Below are positions 8,347 to 15,835 of a DNA stretch of 64,000 bases, piece by piece. Each line of letters starts with the position of its first letter. The stretch's first letter is position 1. Location: assembly GCF_014644415.1 (NCBI RefSeq), contig NZ_BMKQ01000001.1, positions 1,602,861-1,666,860 on the forward strand. The letters are read 5' to 3'. The notes below the pieces were generated by a model. It did no database searches and was not told the origin of the DNA. It was given only the letters and a program-made list of their open reading frames with translations. This DNA is from Marmoricola endophyticus (GTDB lineage Bacteria; Actinomycetota; Actinomycetes; Propionibacteriales; Nocardioidaceae). The translations under genes were made by a program, and so were the position numbers.

Positions 8347-10494
8347 TCAGGACCCGAGGTCGTCGAGCAGGCCGAGCTCCGAGAAAGGGACCCGTCCCGC
8401 CCAGCGCTCGTGCCAGAGCCGGAGGTTGCCCTCGACCCGGTCGCGGCGACCCTCCGTACCGCGTCCGAGGTGGGTGACGCTCGCCTCGGTGACGACGCGG
8501 AAGCGACGCTCGCCGCCGTCGACGGCGCGCAGGCACAGGTCGGAGTCCTCCAGACCGTTCACGAACCGGACGTCGAACCCCTTCAGGTCGACGACGTCCG
8601 AGGCCCGCACGGCCAGGGCGGACGCGCTGACCGCGTGCAGGGGGTACGACCCCAGCCGCCGGGCGTCCGCGCCCGGACGACCGGCCAGCAGCGTCTCGGG
8701 CGGCTCCTGGGCCCCGGTGAACACCAGACCCGCGCTCTGCACGGTGCCGTCGGGGTGGACCAGGAGCGGCTGGGCGCCCAGGACGTCGGGGTCCTCGAGC
8801 GCCGCGAGCAGGGGTGGCAGCCAGCCCGGGTGCACCTGGGTGTCGTTGTCGAGGAAGACGACGTGCTCCCCGCGGGACTCGTGGAACGCGACGTCGGCGC
8901 CGATCGCGAGGTTGAGGTTGCACGGAACCGTGCGTACCCGGACCCGGTCCTCGCCGGCGAAGCGGGACCCGAGCACGCCGGCGACCCCGCGTCGCGAGCC
9001 GTTGTCGAGCACGACGACCTCGACGTCCGCACCCGGTGCCCCCTCCGGCACCAGGTCGGCGGCGGCGAGCACCGACTCCACCGCGGCGGTCGTCATCGCC
9101 CAGTCCTCGAAGGTCGCGATGCACACCGACACCAGCCCGGCCCGCCGCTCGGGAAGCCCGCGCCGCTGCGCGTCCCAGTCCAGGTGGCTGTTGCTCAGCG
9201 CGAACCACTGCCAGTAGTCGGCCTCGCTCGTGGTGATCCGGTCGGCCGCGTCCTCGCTGTGGTCGTAGCGGACCCCGACGAACGGCACCAGCCCGATCTC
9301 GACCTGCCGTGCGAGGCCGATCGCGAAGTCGTGGTCGACCCAGCGGCGCATCGTGGTGTCGAAGCCGCCCGCCGCCCTCGCGACCTCGGTGGCGACGACC
9401 AGGCTGTTGAGGTCGATGTGGTTGCGCACCAGCAGGTGGTCCAGGCCCGCGTCGAGGCAGAGGTAGCGACTGGCCTCGTCCTCGGTCTCGCCCTGGTCGA
9501 CGACGCAGTAGCCGGCCCGGCGGCCCTCCGCCTCGAGGTAGCGCAGCATCACCTGCAGGAACAGCGGCTCCCAGGTGTTGTCGGAGTCGAGGAACGCCAG
9601 CCAGCGGCCCCGCGCCGCCTCGATGCCGGCGTTGCGGGCGGCGCTGACTCCCCCGTGCTCGCGGCGCAGCACCTGCACGCGGGGGTCGTCGTACGCCTCG
9701 ACGACGTCGGCCGTGTCGTCGGTGGAGCCGTCGTCGACCACGAGCAGCTCCCAGTCCCGGTGCTGCTGGGCCTGGACGCTGGCGATCGCCTCGCGCACCT
9801 GCTCGGGACGGTTGCGGACCGGCATGACGACGGTGACCGCCGGCGCGCCGTCCGCGCCCGGGGGCACCGGGTCGCCCTCGGCCCACTGCGCCAGGAAGGC
9901 GCCGTCCGCGCTCTCGTCCCACGGCCCACGCGGCCTGGCGGTCCGCGCGGCACGGAAGCGCTGTCCCTCCTCCGCGATCGCCGCCATCCGGCTCCGGACC
10001 TCGGCCAGCGGGAGCTGCTGGTGGAGGTACGGCGCGGGCACCGGCGTCGTGTCCGAGGCGTGCTCGAGGAAGTGGCCCATCGCCCGGCCGGGGTGCGCGG
10101 CAGCCTCGGGGTGCGCCGCGACGTACGCCGCCTCGTCGATCCACGGCGACGGGTCGCCGGCCTGCCCGTCGAGGTAGCCGAGCAGCGCGTCGGGTCGCTC
10201 CCGCCAGCCCTCGGGACGGAACCACTCGGGCTCGAAGAGCGGGTGCGGGGCCAGGCCGACCGGTCCACCTCTGCGCAGGTAGTGCCGGACCGCCGCCCCC
10301 TCGTCGGGGAAGGCCGTGCCGGTCTGGATCTCGTAGTAGGCCCGGTCGAACAGCCCGCTGTCGCGGACCCGCTCCCAGGGCGCGGGGCCGTCGGGCTGCT
10401 GGGCGGGCTGCTGCTCGGCGGGGTGGTCGCCGTCGGGGCGCAGTCGACGCGCCACCCGGCCGGCCAGCCTGCGAGCCCGGTCGCCCGCGCTCAT
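8347..10494 (-). CDS. two-domain family 2 glycosyltransferase
   Basis: 715 residues. The N-terminal 40-150 region has the LFDRAYYE...HYLRRGG...PHPLFEPEWF motif also found in the 1064-residue glycosyltransferase. The first GT-A domain starts at about 219 (VTVVMPVRN, VVDDGSTDDT, FLDSD at 301-305) and looks catalytically complete. The second starts at about 454 (VSVCIATFED, VVLDNGS, FLDNDTQVHPGW at 547-558) and resembles rhamnosyltransferases. The ATG start overlaps the TGA of the upstream methyltransferase (ATGA), so translation is coupled. It probably acts at the inner face of the membrane in glycan assembly. Confidence 0.87.
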   Translation of the reverse strand: MSAGDRARRLAGRVARRLRPDGDHPAEQQPAQQPDGPAPWERVRDSGLFDRAYYEIQTGTAFPDEGAAVRHYLRRGGPVGLAPHPLFEPEWFRPEGWRERPDALLGYLDGQAGDPSPWIDEAAYVAAHPEAAAHPGRAMGHFLEHASDTTPVPAPYLHQQLPLAEVRSRMAAIAEEGQRFRAARTARPRGPWDESADGAFLAQWAEGDPVPPGADGAPAVTVVMPVRNRPEQVREAIASVQAQQHRDWELLVVDDGSTDDTADVVEAYDDPRVQVLRREHGGVSAARNAGIEAARGRWLAFLDSDNTWEPLFLQVMLRYLEAEGRRAGYCVVDQGETEDEASRYLCLDAGLDHLLVRNHIDLNSLVVATEVARAAGGFDTTMRRWVDHDFAIGLARQVEIGLVPFVGVRYDHSEDAADRITTSEADYWQWFALSNSHLDWDAQRRGLPERRAGLVSVCIATFEDWAMTTAAVESVLAAADLVPEGAPGADVEVVVLDNGSRRGVAGVLGSRFAGEDRVRVRTVPCNLNLAIGADVAFHESRGEHVVFLDNDTQVHPGWLPPLLAALEDPDVLGAQPLLVHPDGTVQSAGLVFTGAQEPPETLLAGRPGADARRLGSYPLHAVSASALAVRASDVVDLKGFDVRFVNGLEDSDLCLRAVDGGERRFRVVTEASVTHLGRGTEGRRDRVEGNLRLWHERWAGRVPFSELGLLDDLGS

Positions 10495-11471
10495 CCGCGC
10501 CCCTCCGACCGGCGACGGACGACTCGGCGCACCCGGCGCCCGACCGCCCCGACCACGCGGACGTCGGGCCGGCGCCTCAGGTGCTGCTCGCGCTGCTGGG
10601 CCTCGTCGCGCTCGCGGCGCACCCGCTCCAGGCGACGCCGGGCGCCGCGCAGCTCCTTGGTGGTGGCGCGCAGCTGCTCGTCGCTCTCGTGCTGCTGCTC
10701 CCCCGCCGCGTCGATCCCGCGCCGGAGGATGTCGCGGGCCGCCGTGTCGCAGGCGCGGGCCAGCGGCGCGGTGTCGTACGCCTCCCCCGCGGTGCACAGC
10801 CACAACGGCTCTCGCGCGTCGATGCCGAGCACGAACGCGAGATCGGCGTCGAAGAGGTCGCCGAAGGCCAGCGTGGTGACGCTGAGTCCGCCCGCGCGCA
10901 GCCGGTCCTCGAAGTCGTCGCCGTACCACCGCACGTGGTCGGCCTGGCCGAAGCGCCGCAGCCGCTCCTCCACCGGGGCCGAGGGGTCCTCGTCGGTGGG
11001 TCGGCCGGGCCGGCGCGGCACCTGCACCACGGCAGCCCCGCCGGGGGCCAGCACGCGGGCCATGTCCGCCATCGCGGCGGCGTCGTCGGGGATGTGCTCG
11101 AGGACGTGGAAGCAGACCATCAGCCCGACGCTGTCGTCGGGCAGGGGCAGGTCGGTCAGGCTGGCCTGCAGGGTGACCGTGCGGTTGTCGGCCGCGGGGT
11201 CGAAGTCCATCCCGACGTACGTCACCTCGGCCTGCGCCGCCAGCGCCTGCAGCCGACCGGCCAGCAGCGGCGTCGGCGCGACGTCGAGCAGGCTGCCCGC
11301 GGCGACCGCCGCCCCGGCCCCCTCGAGCAGGCAGGTCAGGGCGCGGTGCCGCTCGAGGCTCCCGCACCGCCGGCACGACGCCGAGGGGCGCCCGCCCGGA
11401 CCCGGGCCGAGTCGACCCAGGTGCAGGCAGACGGGGCAGAGGATGGAGGTGGCGCGGGCGTCGGCGGTCAC
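10491..11471 (-). CDS. SAM-dependent methyltransferase with N-terminal Cys4 motif and C-terminal coiled coil
   Basis: 326-residue protein. Residues about 10-42 contain CPVC and CRRCG pairs, a probable zinc ribbon. The methyltransferase domain follows (LLDVAPTPLLAGRL, then VCFHVLEHIPDD and MARVLAPGGAAVVQVP). From about 255 to the end it is a charged helix, probably coiled coil, ending in a very basic tail. The GTG at 11471 has AAGGA six bases upstream; a TAGGGT box further upstream (11505-11515 region) may be its promoter. It is coupled by ATGA overlap to the two-domain glycosyltransferase, so the two probably act on the same glycan. Confidence 0.85.
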   Translation of the reverse strand: MTADARATSILCPVCLHLGRLGPGPGGRPSASCRRCGSLERHRALTCLLEGAGAAVAAGSLLDVAPTPLLAGRLQALAAQAEVTYVGMDFDPAADNRTVTLQASLTDLPLPDDSVGLMVCFHVLEHIPDDAAAMADMARVLAPGGAAVVQVPRRPGRPTDEDPSAPVEERLRRFGQADHVRWYGDDFEDRLRAGGLSVTTLAFGDLFDADLAFVLGIDAREPLWLCTAGEAYDTAPLARACDTAARDILRRGIDAAGEQQHESDEQLRATTKELRGARRRLERVRRERDEAQQREQHLRRRPDVRVVGAVGRRVRRVVRRRSEGRG

Positions 11472-11527
11472 GTCGTCCTTCGGGGTCGCGTGCGGGGGCA
11501 CGCCCACCCTAGGGTGCCCGTTCGTGG

Positions 11528-13138
11528 TCAGACGGTGCGCCGCTCCCGGCTGTCCCAGTACTCCGAGCGCAGGTCGCGCTTGAGGATCTTGCCGGTGGGG
11601 TTGCGGGGCAGCGCCTCGATGATGTCCACCGACTTCGGGCACTTGTAGCGCGCCAGCTGGCTGCGGCAGTGCTCGATCAGCTCCTCCTCGGTCGCGCTCG
11701 CGCCGGGGTTCAGGCTGACGACGGCCTTGACGACCTCGCCCCACTGGTCGTCGGGCACGCCGATCACGGCGACCTCCATGACGGCCGGGTGCTCGGCCAG
11801 CACCCGCTCGATCTCCGGGGAGTAGATGTTCTCCCCGCCGGAGATGATCATGTCCTTGAGCCGGTCCTCGACGTAGAGGTAGCCCGCCTCGTCGACCTTG
11901 CCCATGTCGCCGGTGCGGAACCAGCCGTCGGCGTCGATCGCCTCGGCCGTCGCCTCCGGCTTGTGGTGGTAGCCCTTGGTCAGCTGCGGCGTGCGGAACC
12001 AGATCTCGCCGTGCTCGCCGCTCGCCACGTCCTCGCCGGTCTCCGGCGAGACGATGCGCATCTCGACTCCGGGGACCGGTGTCCCCGCCGAGACCAGCCG
12101 CTCGGTGTGAGCCGGGTCCCGGTGGTCGGCATCCATCAGGTGCGTGACCACGCCGCACACCTCGGTCAGGCCGTAGACCTGCACGAACTCGGTGTCCGGC
12201 CAGGCCTCGATCGCCTTGCGCAGCAGCGGCAGCGGCATCGGGGCCGCGCCGTACGTGAAGGTCTTCAGCCTCCCGAACAGCTTCACCGCGTCCTCGCCGG
12301 AGCCGAGCACCTGCGCCAGCACCGCAGGCACCAGGAAGGTGCGGTTGGCCCCCTGCATGATCGCCCCCGCCAGCGACGCGCCGTCGGGGTCGCGGGTCAT
12401 CACGCTGGGGACGCCGTCGTACACGCTGAACATGACGTACGACGAGCCGCCGACGTGGAACAGCGGCATCGCGACGAGGTTCTTGTCACCGTGGTCGAAC
12501 GCCCACCCGTCGTGCGCCGCGACCGTGTGCGCGAGCAGGTTGCGGTGCGTGATCATCACGCCCTTGGGGTAGCCGGTGGTGCCCGAGGAGTACATCAGCA
12601 GCGCGGTGTCGTCCGGCTCGACGTCGGCCGAGCGGTCCTGCGGGGTCGCCGCGGCCAGCAGGGCCTCGTACGCGTCGCCGTCGGCACCGTCCGGCGTCAC
12701 CTCCACCACGTGCTCGACACCGGGCAGCTTGTCGCGGATCGAGTCCACCAGCGGCACCAGCTCCGAGCCGACGAGCAGCACCGTCGCCCCCGAGTCGTTG
12801 AGGGCGTAGTCGACCTCGGCGCCGGCGAGACGGAAGTTGACGATCGCGTTGGCGGCGCCCAGCGACGAGGCGGCCAGGGTCAGCTCGACGCAGGCCGGGT
12901 GGTTCTTGTCGAGGAACGCGACGACGTCGCCGCGGCCGACGCCGAGGTCCGCCAGCGCGCCGGTGAGGCGGCGTACGCGGTCGTGCCACTGCGCCCACGT
13001 CCAGCTGCGCCCGAGGTAGGTGACCGCCTCGGCGTCCGGGGTGGCCTGCGCCCAGTGGACGAGCCGGTCGTCGAGGAACCTCGGCTCGGGGAGGTCGGAG
13101 GTGTCGATCGGGTGAGCGGGCTCGACGGTCTGCGTCAC
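11528..13138 (-). CDS. acyl-CoA synthetase (AMP-forming), fatty-acid-CoA ligase family
   Basis: 536-residue ANL-superfamily enzyme that activates a carboxylic acid to its acyl-CoA with ATP. The AMP-binding P-loop YSSGTTGYPKG, the adenine-binding VQVYGLTEVCG, the hinge region YVEDRLKDMIISGGENIYSPEIE and the C-terminal catalytic lysine motif PRNPTGKILKR are all present. The GTG at 13138 is preceded by GAGGAG at a 6-base spacing, so the longer frame was rejected. Chain-length preference cannot be read from the sequence. It is monocistronic as far as visible, with a 175-base gap upstream. Confidence 0.9.
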   Translation of the reverse strand: MTQTVEPAHPIDTSDLPEPRFLDDRLVHWAQATPDAEAVTYLGRSWTWAQWHDRVRRLTGALADLGVGRGDVVAFLDKNHPACVELTLAASSLGAANAIVNFRLAGAEVDYALNDSGATVLLVGSELVPLVDSIRDKLPGVEHVVEVTPDGADGDAYEALLAAATPQDRSADVEPDDTALLMYSSGTTGYPKGVMITHRNLLAHTVAAHDGWAFDHGDKNLVAMPLFHVGGSSYVMFSVYDGVPSVMTRDPDGASLAGAIMQGANRTFLVPAVLAQVLGSGEDAVKLFGRLKTFTYGAAPMPLPLLRKAIEAWPDTEFVQVYGLTEVCGVVTHLMDADHRDPAHTERLVSAGTPVPGVEMRIVSPETGEDVASGEHGEIWFRTPQLTKGYHHKPEATAEAIDADGWFRTGDMGKVDEAGYLYVEDRLKDMIISGGENIYSPEIERVLAEHPAVMEVAVIGVPDDQWGEVVKAVVSLNPGASATEEELIEHCRSQLARYKCPKSVDIIEALPRNPTGKILKRDLRSEYWDSRERRTV

Positions 13139-13313
13139 GGTGGGCTCCTCGGTCAGGACGGTGCGCCCACTGTGACACACCGCACAGCACGCACCGTCCC
13201 ACCGACACGTCCCGCCACGGCGACCGGGACGCGACAAGAGGTCGAGCCACCACGACGGCGGTCACGCCCATGAGACCCCGGACGGTCCACCGCCGACTGC
13301 CACCACGAGTGGA
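13139..13313. other. intergenic region, no gene seen
   Basis: 175 bases between the acyl-CoA synthetase start and the end of the small orphan gene. It must hold the synthetase promoter, but no convincing -35/-10 pair was recognised. It marks the left border of the toxin island. Confidence 0.4.
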
Positions 13314-13553
13314 TCAGCGCAGCGCCTTGCCGATCCGTTTCGCCAGCTTCTCGGCATCGCGGCTCAGCTCACGCGGGATCTCGGGCTCCTCTGCCACCAT
13401 CTGGCCCAGTGTCCAGCGAACGCCCATGAGGATCTCCGACGAGGTCGCGCCACTGGCGACAGATTCGTCGATGCGACGCGACCACTCCGGCCACCCGGCA
13501 TCCCACACCCTGACGCCCAGCGCACGCGCCTCGCCCACGTAGTCCTCTGCCAC
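13314..13553 (-). CDS. small protein, candidate orphan immunity protein
   Basis: 79 residues, with no named family recognised. The GTG at 13553 has AAGGGG six bases upstream. The protein is mostly helical and soluble (EWSRRIDESVASGATSSEILMGVRW near residues 23-47). It begins 3 bases after the stop codon of a degenerate RHS C-terminal fragment, exactly where an immunity gene sits relative to its toxin. The helix pattern with an IDxxVASGATxxEILMGxRW core recalls small proteins encoded beside contact-dependent toxins. The function as immunity is inference from position. Confidence 0.6.
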   Translation of the reverse strand: MAEDYVGEARALGVRVWDAGWPEWSRRIDESVASGATSSEILMGVRWTLGQMVAEEPEIPRELSRDAEKLAKRIGKALR

Positions 13554-13556
13554 GAC

Positions 13557-13717
13557 CTACCCCTTCGGACCGACCGTCGAGAACCAGTCGATGTTCTCGC
13601 CTTCTGGATGATCGTGTCCGCACCCGAGAGATCAGCATCATCCCGGCCGGCCCACCGACACCGGTCGCCATCAGCACCCCGCCGGCCACGACCATCGCGC
13701 CGGCGACGTACTCCCAG
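13557..13717 (-). pseudogene. displaced fragment of the RHS pre-toxin region and toxin tail
   Basis: About 119 bases (13599-13717) are nearly identical to 16387-16505 in the intact RHS gene, encoding the same WEYVAG...GVLMATGVGGPAGMMLIS membrane-like segment. A 3-base deletion (one Gly codon) and a 1-base deletion just after the LIS codons are visible, and the frame changes again after DTIIQKA. It then runs to ENIDWFSTVGPKG and a TAG at 13559. This is a decayed former C-terminus of an RHS toxin, left behind when another tip was installed. Confidence 0.75.
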
Positions 13718-13772
13718 TCGTGCTGATCGGGTCGCCGCGAGTCCCGTCTCGGGGAGGCAGCACGCTGACGTC

Positions 13773-14339
13773 GTGCCTGCGAAGGACCTCAGTGTCGAGC
13801 CCGACGAGGGCATCCCGAACGAGCGGGAGATCAGAGCCTCGTTCGACGACGCGACGATCACGGTCTATCAGGCCTACTCACCAGACATCGCACGACCGGC
13901 AGCACTTCGGGCCGGGACGTTCGTACCGCCCTTCAAGCGTGACCGGATGACCTGGATCAAGCCGTCCTTCCTCTGGATGATGCACCGTTCCGGGTGGGGC
14001 ACCAAGCCGGGCCAGGACCTCGTCCTCGCAGTACGGATGACGCGGGCCGGCTTCGAGGAGGCCCTCTCTCGAGCGACGTTGAGCTCGTTCGACCCCGGCA
14101 CTTGGAAGGCTCGGCTGGGCGCAACGGACGTCCGTGTGCAGTGGGACCCCGAGCGCGCGATCTCGCTTGATTCCCTTCCGCACCGTTCGATCCAGGTAGG
14201 CCTCAAGGGCAAGGCCGCTGCCCAGTACGTCGACGACTGGATCATCGACGTCGAGGACGTCTCAGAGCTCGCTGGCACGACCCACGCCTCGGGGAACGAG
14301 GACACACCGCTCGCGCGACGGACCTGCTTCCGCAGGTGA
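13773..14339 (+). CDS. DUF4291 family protein, frameshifted near its C-terminus
   Basis: 188 residues readable from GTG 13773 (weak GGGGAGG about 15 bases upstream). The DUF4291 hallmarks are present: VYQAYSPDI, FKRDRMTWIKPSFLWMM, GWGTKPGQ, VQWDPERAI and SIQVGLKG. The biochemical function of the family is unknown. The usual ending (DLLPxxxVYPI...) is found in another frame at about 14309-14395 (ARATDLLPQVKVYPITAEL, stop 14393-14395). So one indel near 14300 has swapped the last ~25 residues for an unrelated tail. It is the only plus-strand gene of the island and separates immunity genes. Confidence 0.75.
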   Translation: MPAKDLSVEPDEGIPNEREIRASFDDATITVYQAYSPDIARPAALRAGTFVPPFKRDRMTWIKPSFLWMMHRSGWGTKPGQDLVLAVRMTRAGFEEALSRATLSSFDPGTWKARLGATDVRVQWDPERAISLDSLPHRSIQVGLKGKAAAQYVDDWIIDVEDVSELAGTTHASGNEDTPLARRTCFRR

Positions 14340-14477
14340 AGGTGTACCCGATCACCGCTGAGCTGCAGGCTACGACGGGTGCCTCTCAGGTCTGACCGTC
14401 CAGGGATCATCTCTTCGAGCTTCTCCTGGTACCGGTGCCGAAGGAGTCGATGACTGTCCCGTCACCGCGCATCTCCC

Positions 14478-14953
14478 TCACGCATCCTCACCCCGCTGCG
14501 AGAACCGGAGCGCCGCCGACCGAATCTCCTCCTCGAAGTGCGCACGGTGCTCGCGGTCGTCGTCCCACTCGCTGACCAGTCCCGCGAAGGTGCGCAGCTC
14601 CGGCTCGACCTCCGGGACGAGTCTCGCGATCCGCCACAGAGTACGGGCACCCTCGACCTCGCTCCTCGTACCGAGACCGATGTCCTGGCAGACCGCTCTC
14701 GCCGCCAGCAACGCCGCCGTCTCGCCGTCCACCGGGCGCGGCCAGCCGCAGCGCTCACGCCGGCAAGGGCACGATCGACGTCCGCCCCGGAATCGCCGCT
14801 CAGCGCTGCGACGTCGACCAGTACGTCCACCCCGTCCTCGCCCGAGGCCACCACGCCGCCAGCCCACTCCACGACAGATCGGGCATCGACCAGATCGAGG
14901 AACCTCAGCGCCTCCCACGTGGCCGCTTCACGCACCGAGTCGTGAGCGCTCAC
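14478..14953 (-). pseudogene. hypothetical immunity-island gene, frameshifted
   Basis: From GTG 14953 one frame reads VSAHDSVREAATWEALRFLD and on through VDRALAGVSAAAG. At about 14735-14755 coherent coding passes to another frame that continues PRPVDGETAALLAARAVCQD and on through WRIARLVPEVEPELRTFAGL to a TGA at 14478. Together they make a plausible ~157-residue acidic helical protein; either frame alone turns into Arg/Ser-rich sequence. No family was recognised. The gene starts 25 bases after the MafI-like gene, so it probably belongs to the same immunity string. A sequencing error would explain it equally well. Confidence 0.55.
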
Positions 14954-14978
14954 CGCGTCTCGCCTCTCGGGCAATGGG

Positions 14979-15278
14979 CTATTCGGGAACGAGTTCACGG
15001 ACCCTGCGCCAAGACCGCCGCGTGGAGTGCAGGGCTTCGCCCAGACTCTCGATCTCCGCCACCTCAGCCGGGAAGACCCGGGTGTCGGACTCGTAGATGT
15101 TGTCGCAGGCCTCCTCGAAAGCCAGTCCCCACTCACCGGCGCCCCACAATGCTTCCGGCTCCTCCAGCACCCACGGCTCGACGTGGGTGCCCAAAGACGC
15201 GAACAACGCCTGACACCGGGCCGCAATCGCGTCCCACCTAATGCGATCGGATGCGCAGTGACGCGTGCCTTCCTCCAC
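14979..15278 (-). CDS. MafI-like immunity protein
   Basis: 99 residues from GTG 15278 (GGAGG close upstream; the start is uncertain because the conserved part begins about 15 residues later). The segment ALFASLGTHVEPWVLEEPEALWG... with LAFEEACDNIYESD and a final W-containing helix has the size and pattern of MafI-type immunity proteins of polymorphic toxin loci. It lies 50 bases downstream of the Imm26-like gene. No matching toxin is adjacent, so it is probably an orphan protecting against a toxin from siblings or a lost tip. Confidence 0.65.
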   Translation of the reverse strand: MEEGTRHCASDRIRWDAIAARCQALFASLGTHVEPWVLEEPEALWGAGEWGLAFEEACDNIYESDTRVFPAEVAEIESLGEALHSTRRSWRRVRELVPE

Positions 15279-15328
15279 GTGCCTCCAGATCGGTCTTCGT
15301 GCCGACGGCCTACCGGCGCGCCCACTGG

Positions 15329-15835
15329 TCACCCGAAGATGTCCGAGGAGGTCACCTGACCTCGAACAAGCAGATCGTCGAAAGCGTCGATCCACGGCTC
15401 CAGCCCGAGCGATGCGCGAAAGGCCCGCTCAAGACGGACCGGAGCGACGACCTTTCGCTCGCGCAGGGCGGCGGCCTCAAGCCGAGTTGCCGACCGTCGA
15501 CGGGTGCCTGAGAAGTCGACGACCTCGACATTTTCTGGCGAACTCACGACCTCCTTGTACGCGGGAAGAGGGATCGACGCCCGTACCTCGGCATGACTCA
15601 CCACGGACCAGTGCCCAGCATGCACCTTGGCGTCCAGCGACAGAGCCAGGAACAGGAGAGGCGCGGACAGAGCATCCACCGCCCGAGACTCCGCCTCCGC
15701 AGCAGGGAAGACGGCGTCGAAGATTGCGAAGTAGTACGCGTCTTTTCCATACAGTCCGACAACTTGACCAACGCCAGCCCTCCCGTCCCCGGTCGGAACG
15801 ACGAAGACGTCTCCCACTGAGAGCCGACTCACCAC
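15329..15835 (-). CDS. Imm26-like immunity protein for the RHS toxin
   Basis: 168 residues, soluble. The N-terminal half, VGDVFVVPTGDGRAGVGQVV with YYFAIFDAVFP after it, matches the Imm26 family pattern (G-D-x-F-x-x-P-x-G-D-G then an aromatic-rich FDxxF strand). Its GTG start (15835, alternative GTG 15832) overlaps the TGA of the RHS gene (15829-15831), so it is translationally coupled to the toxin. Position plus family pattern make it the likely cognate immunity protein. It presumably binds the nuclease tip in the cytoplasm. Confidence 0.68.
   Translation of the reverse strand: MVSRLSVGDVFVVPTGDGRAGVGQVVGLYGKDAYYFAIFDAVFPAAEAESRAVDALSAPLLFLALSLDAKVHAGHWSVVSHAEVRASIPLPAYKEVVSSPENVEVVDFSGTRRRSATRLEAAALRERKVVAPVRLERAFRASLGLEPWIDAFDDLLVRGQVTSSDIFG

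Noticed and set aside
8410-11583. Long plus-strand open frame opposite the two-domain glycosyltransferase
   Set aside because: Antisense shadow with low-complexity composition and no recognisable domain.
13364-13861. A 165-codon open frame across the RHS remnant
   Set aside because: It mixes frames of the decayed RHS fragment and neighbouring DNA; only the short DTIIQKA part matches RHS.
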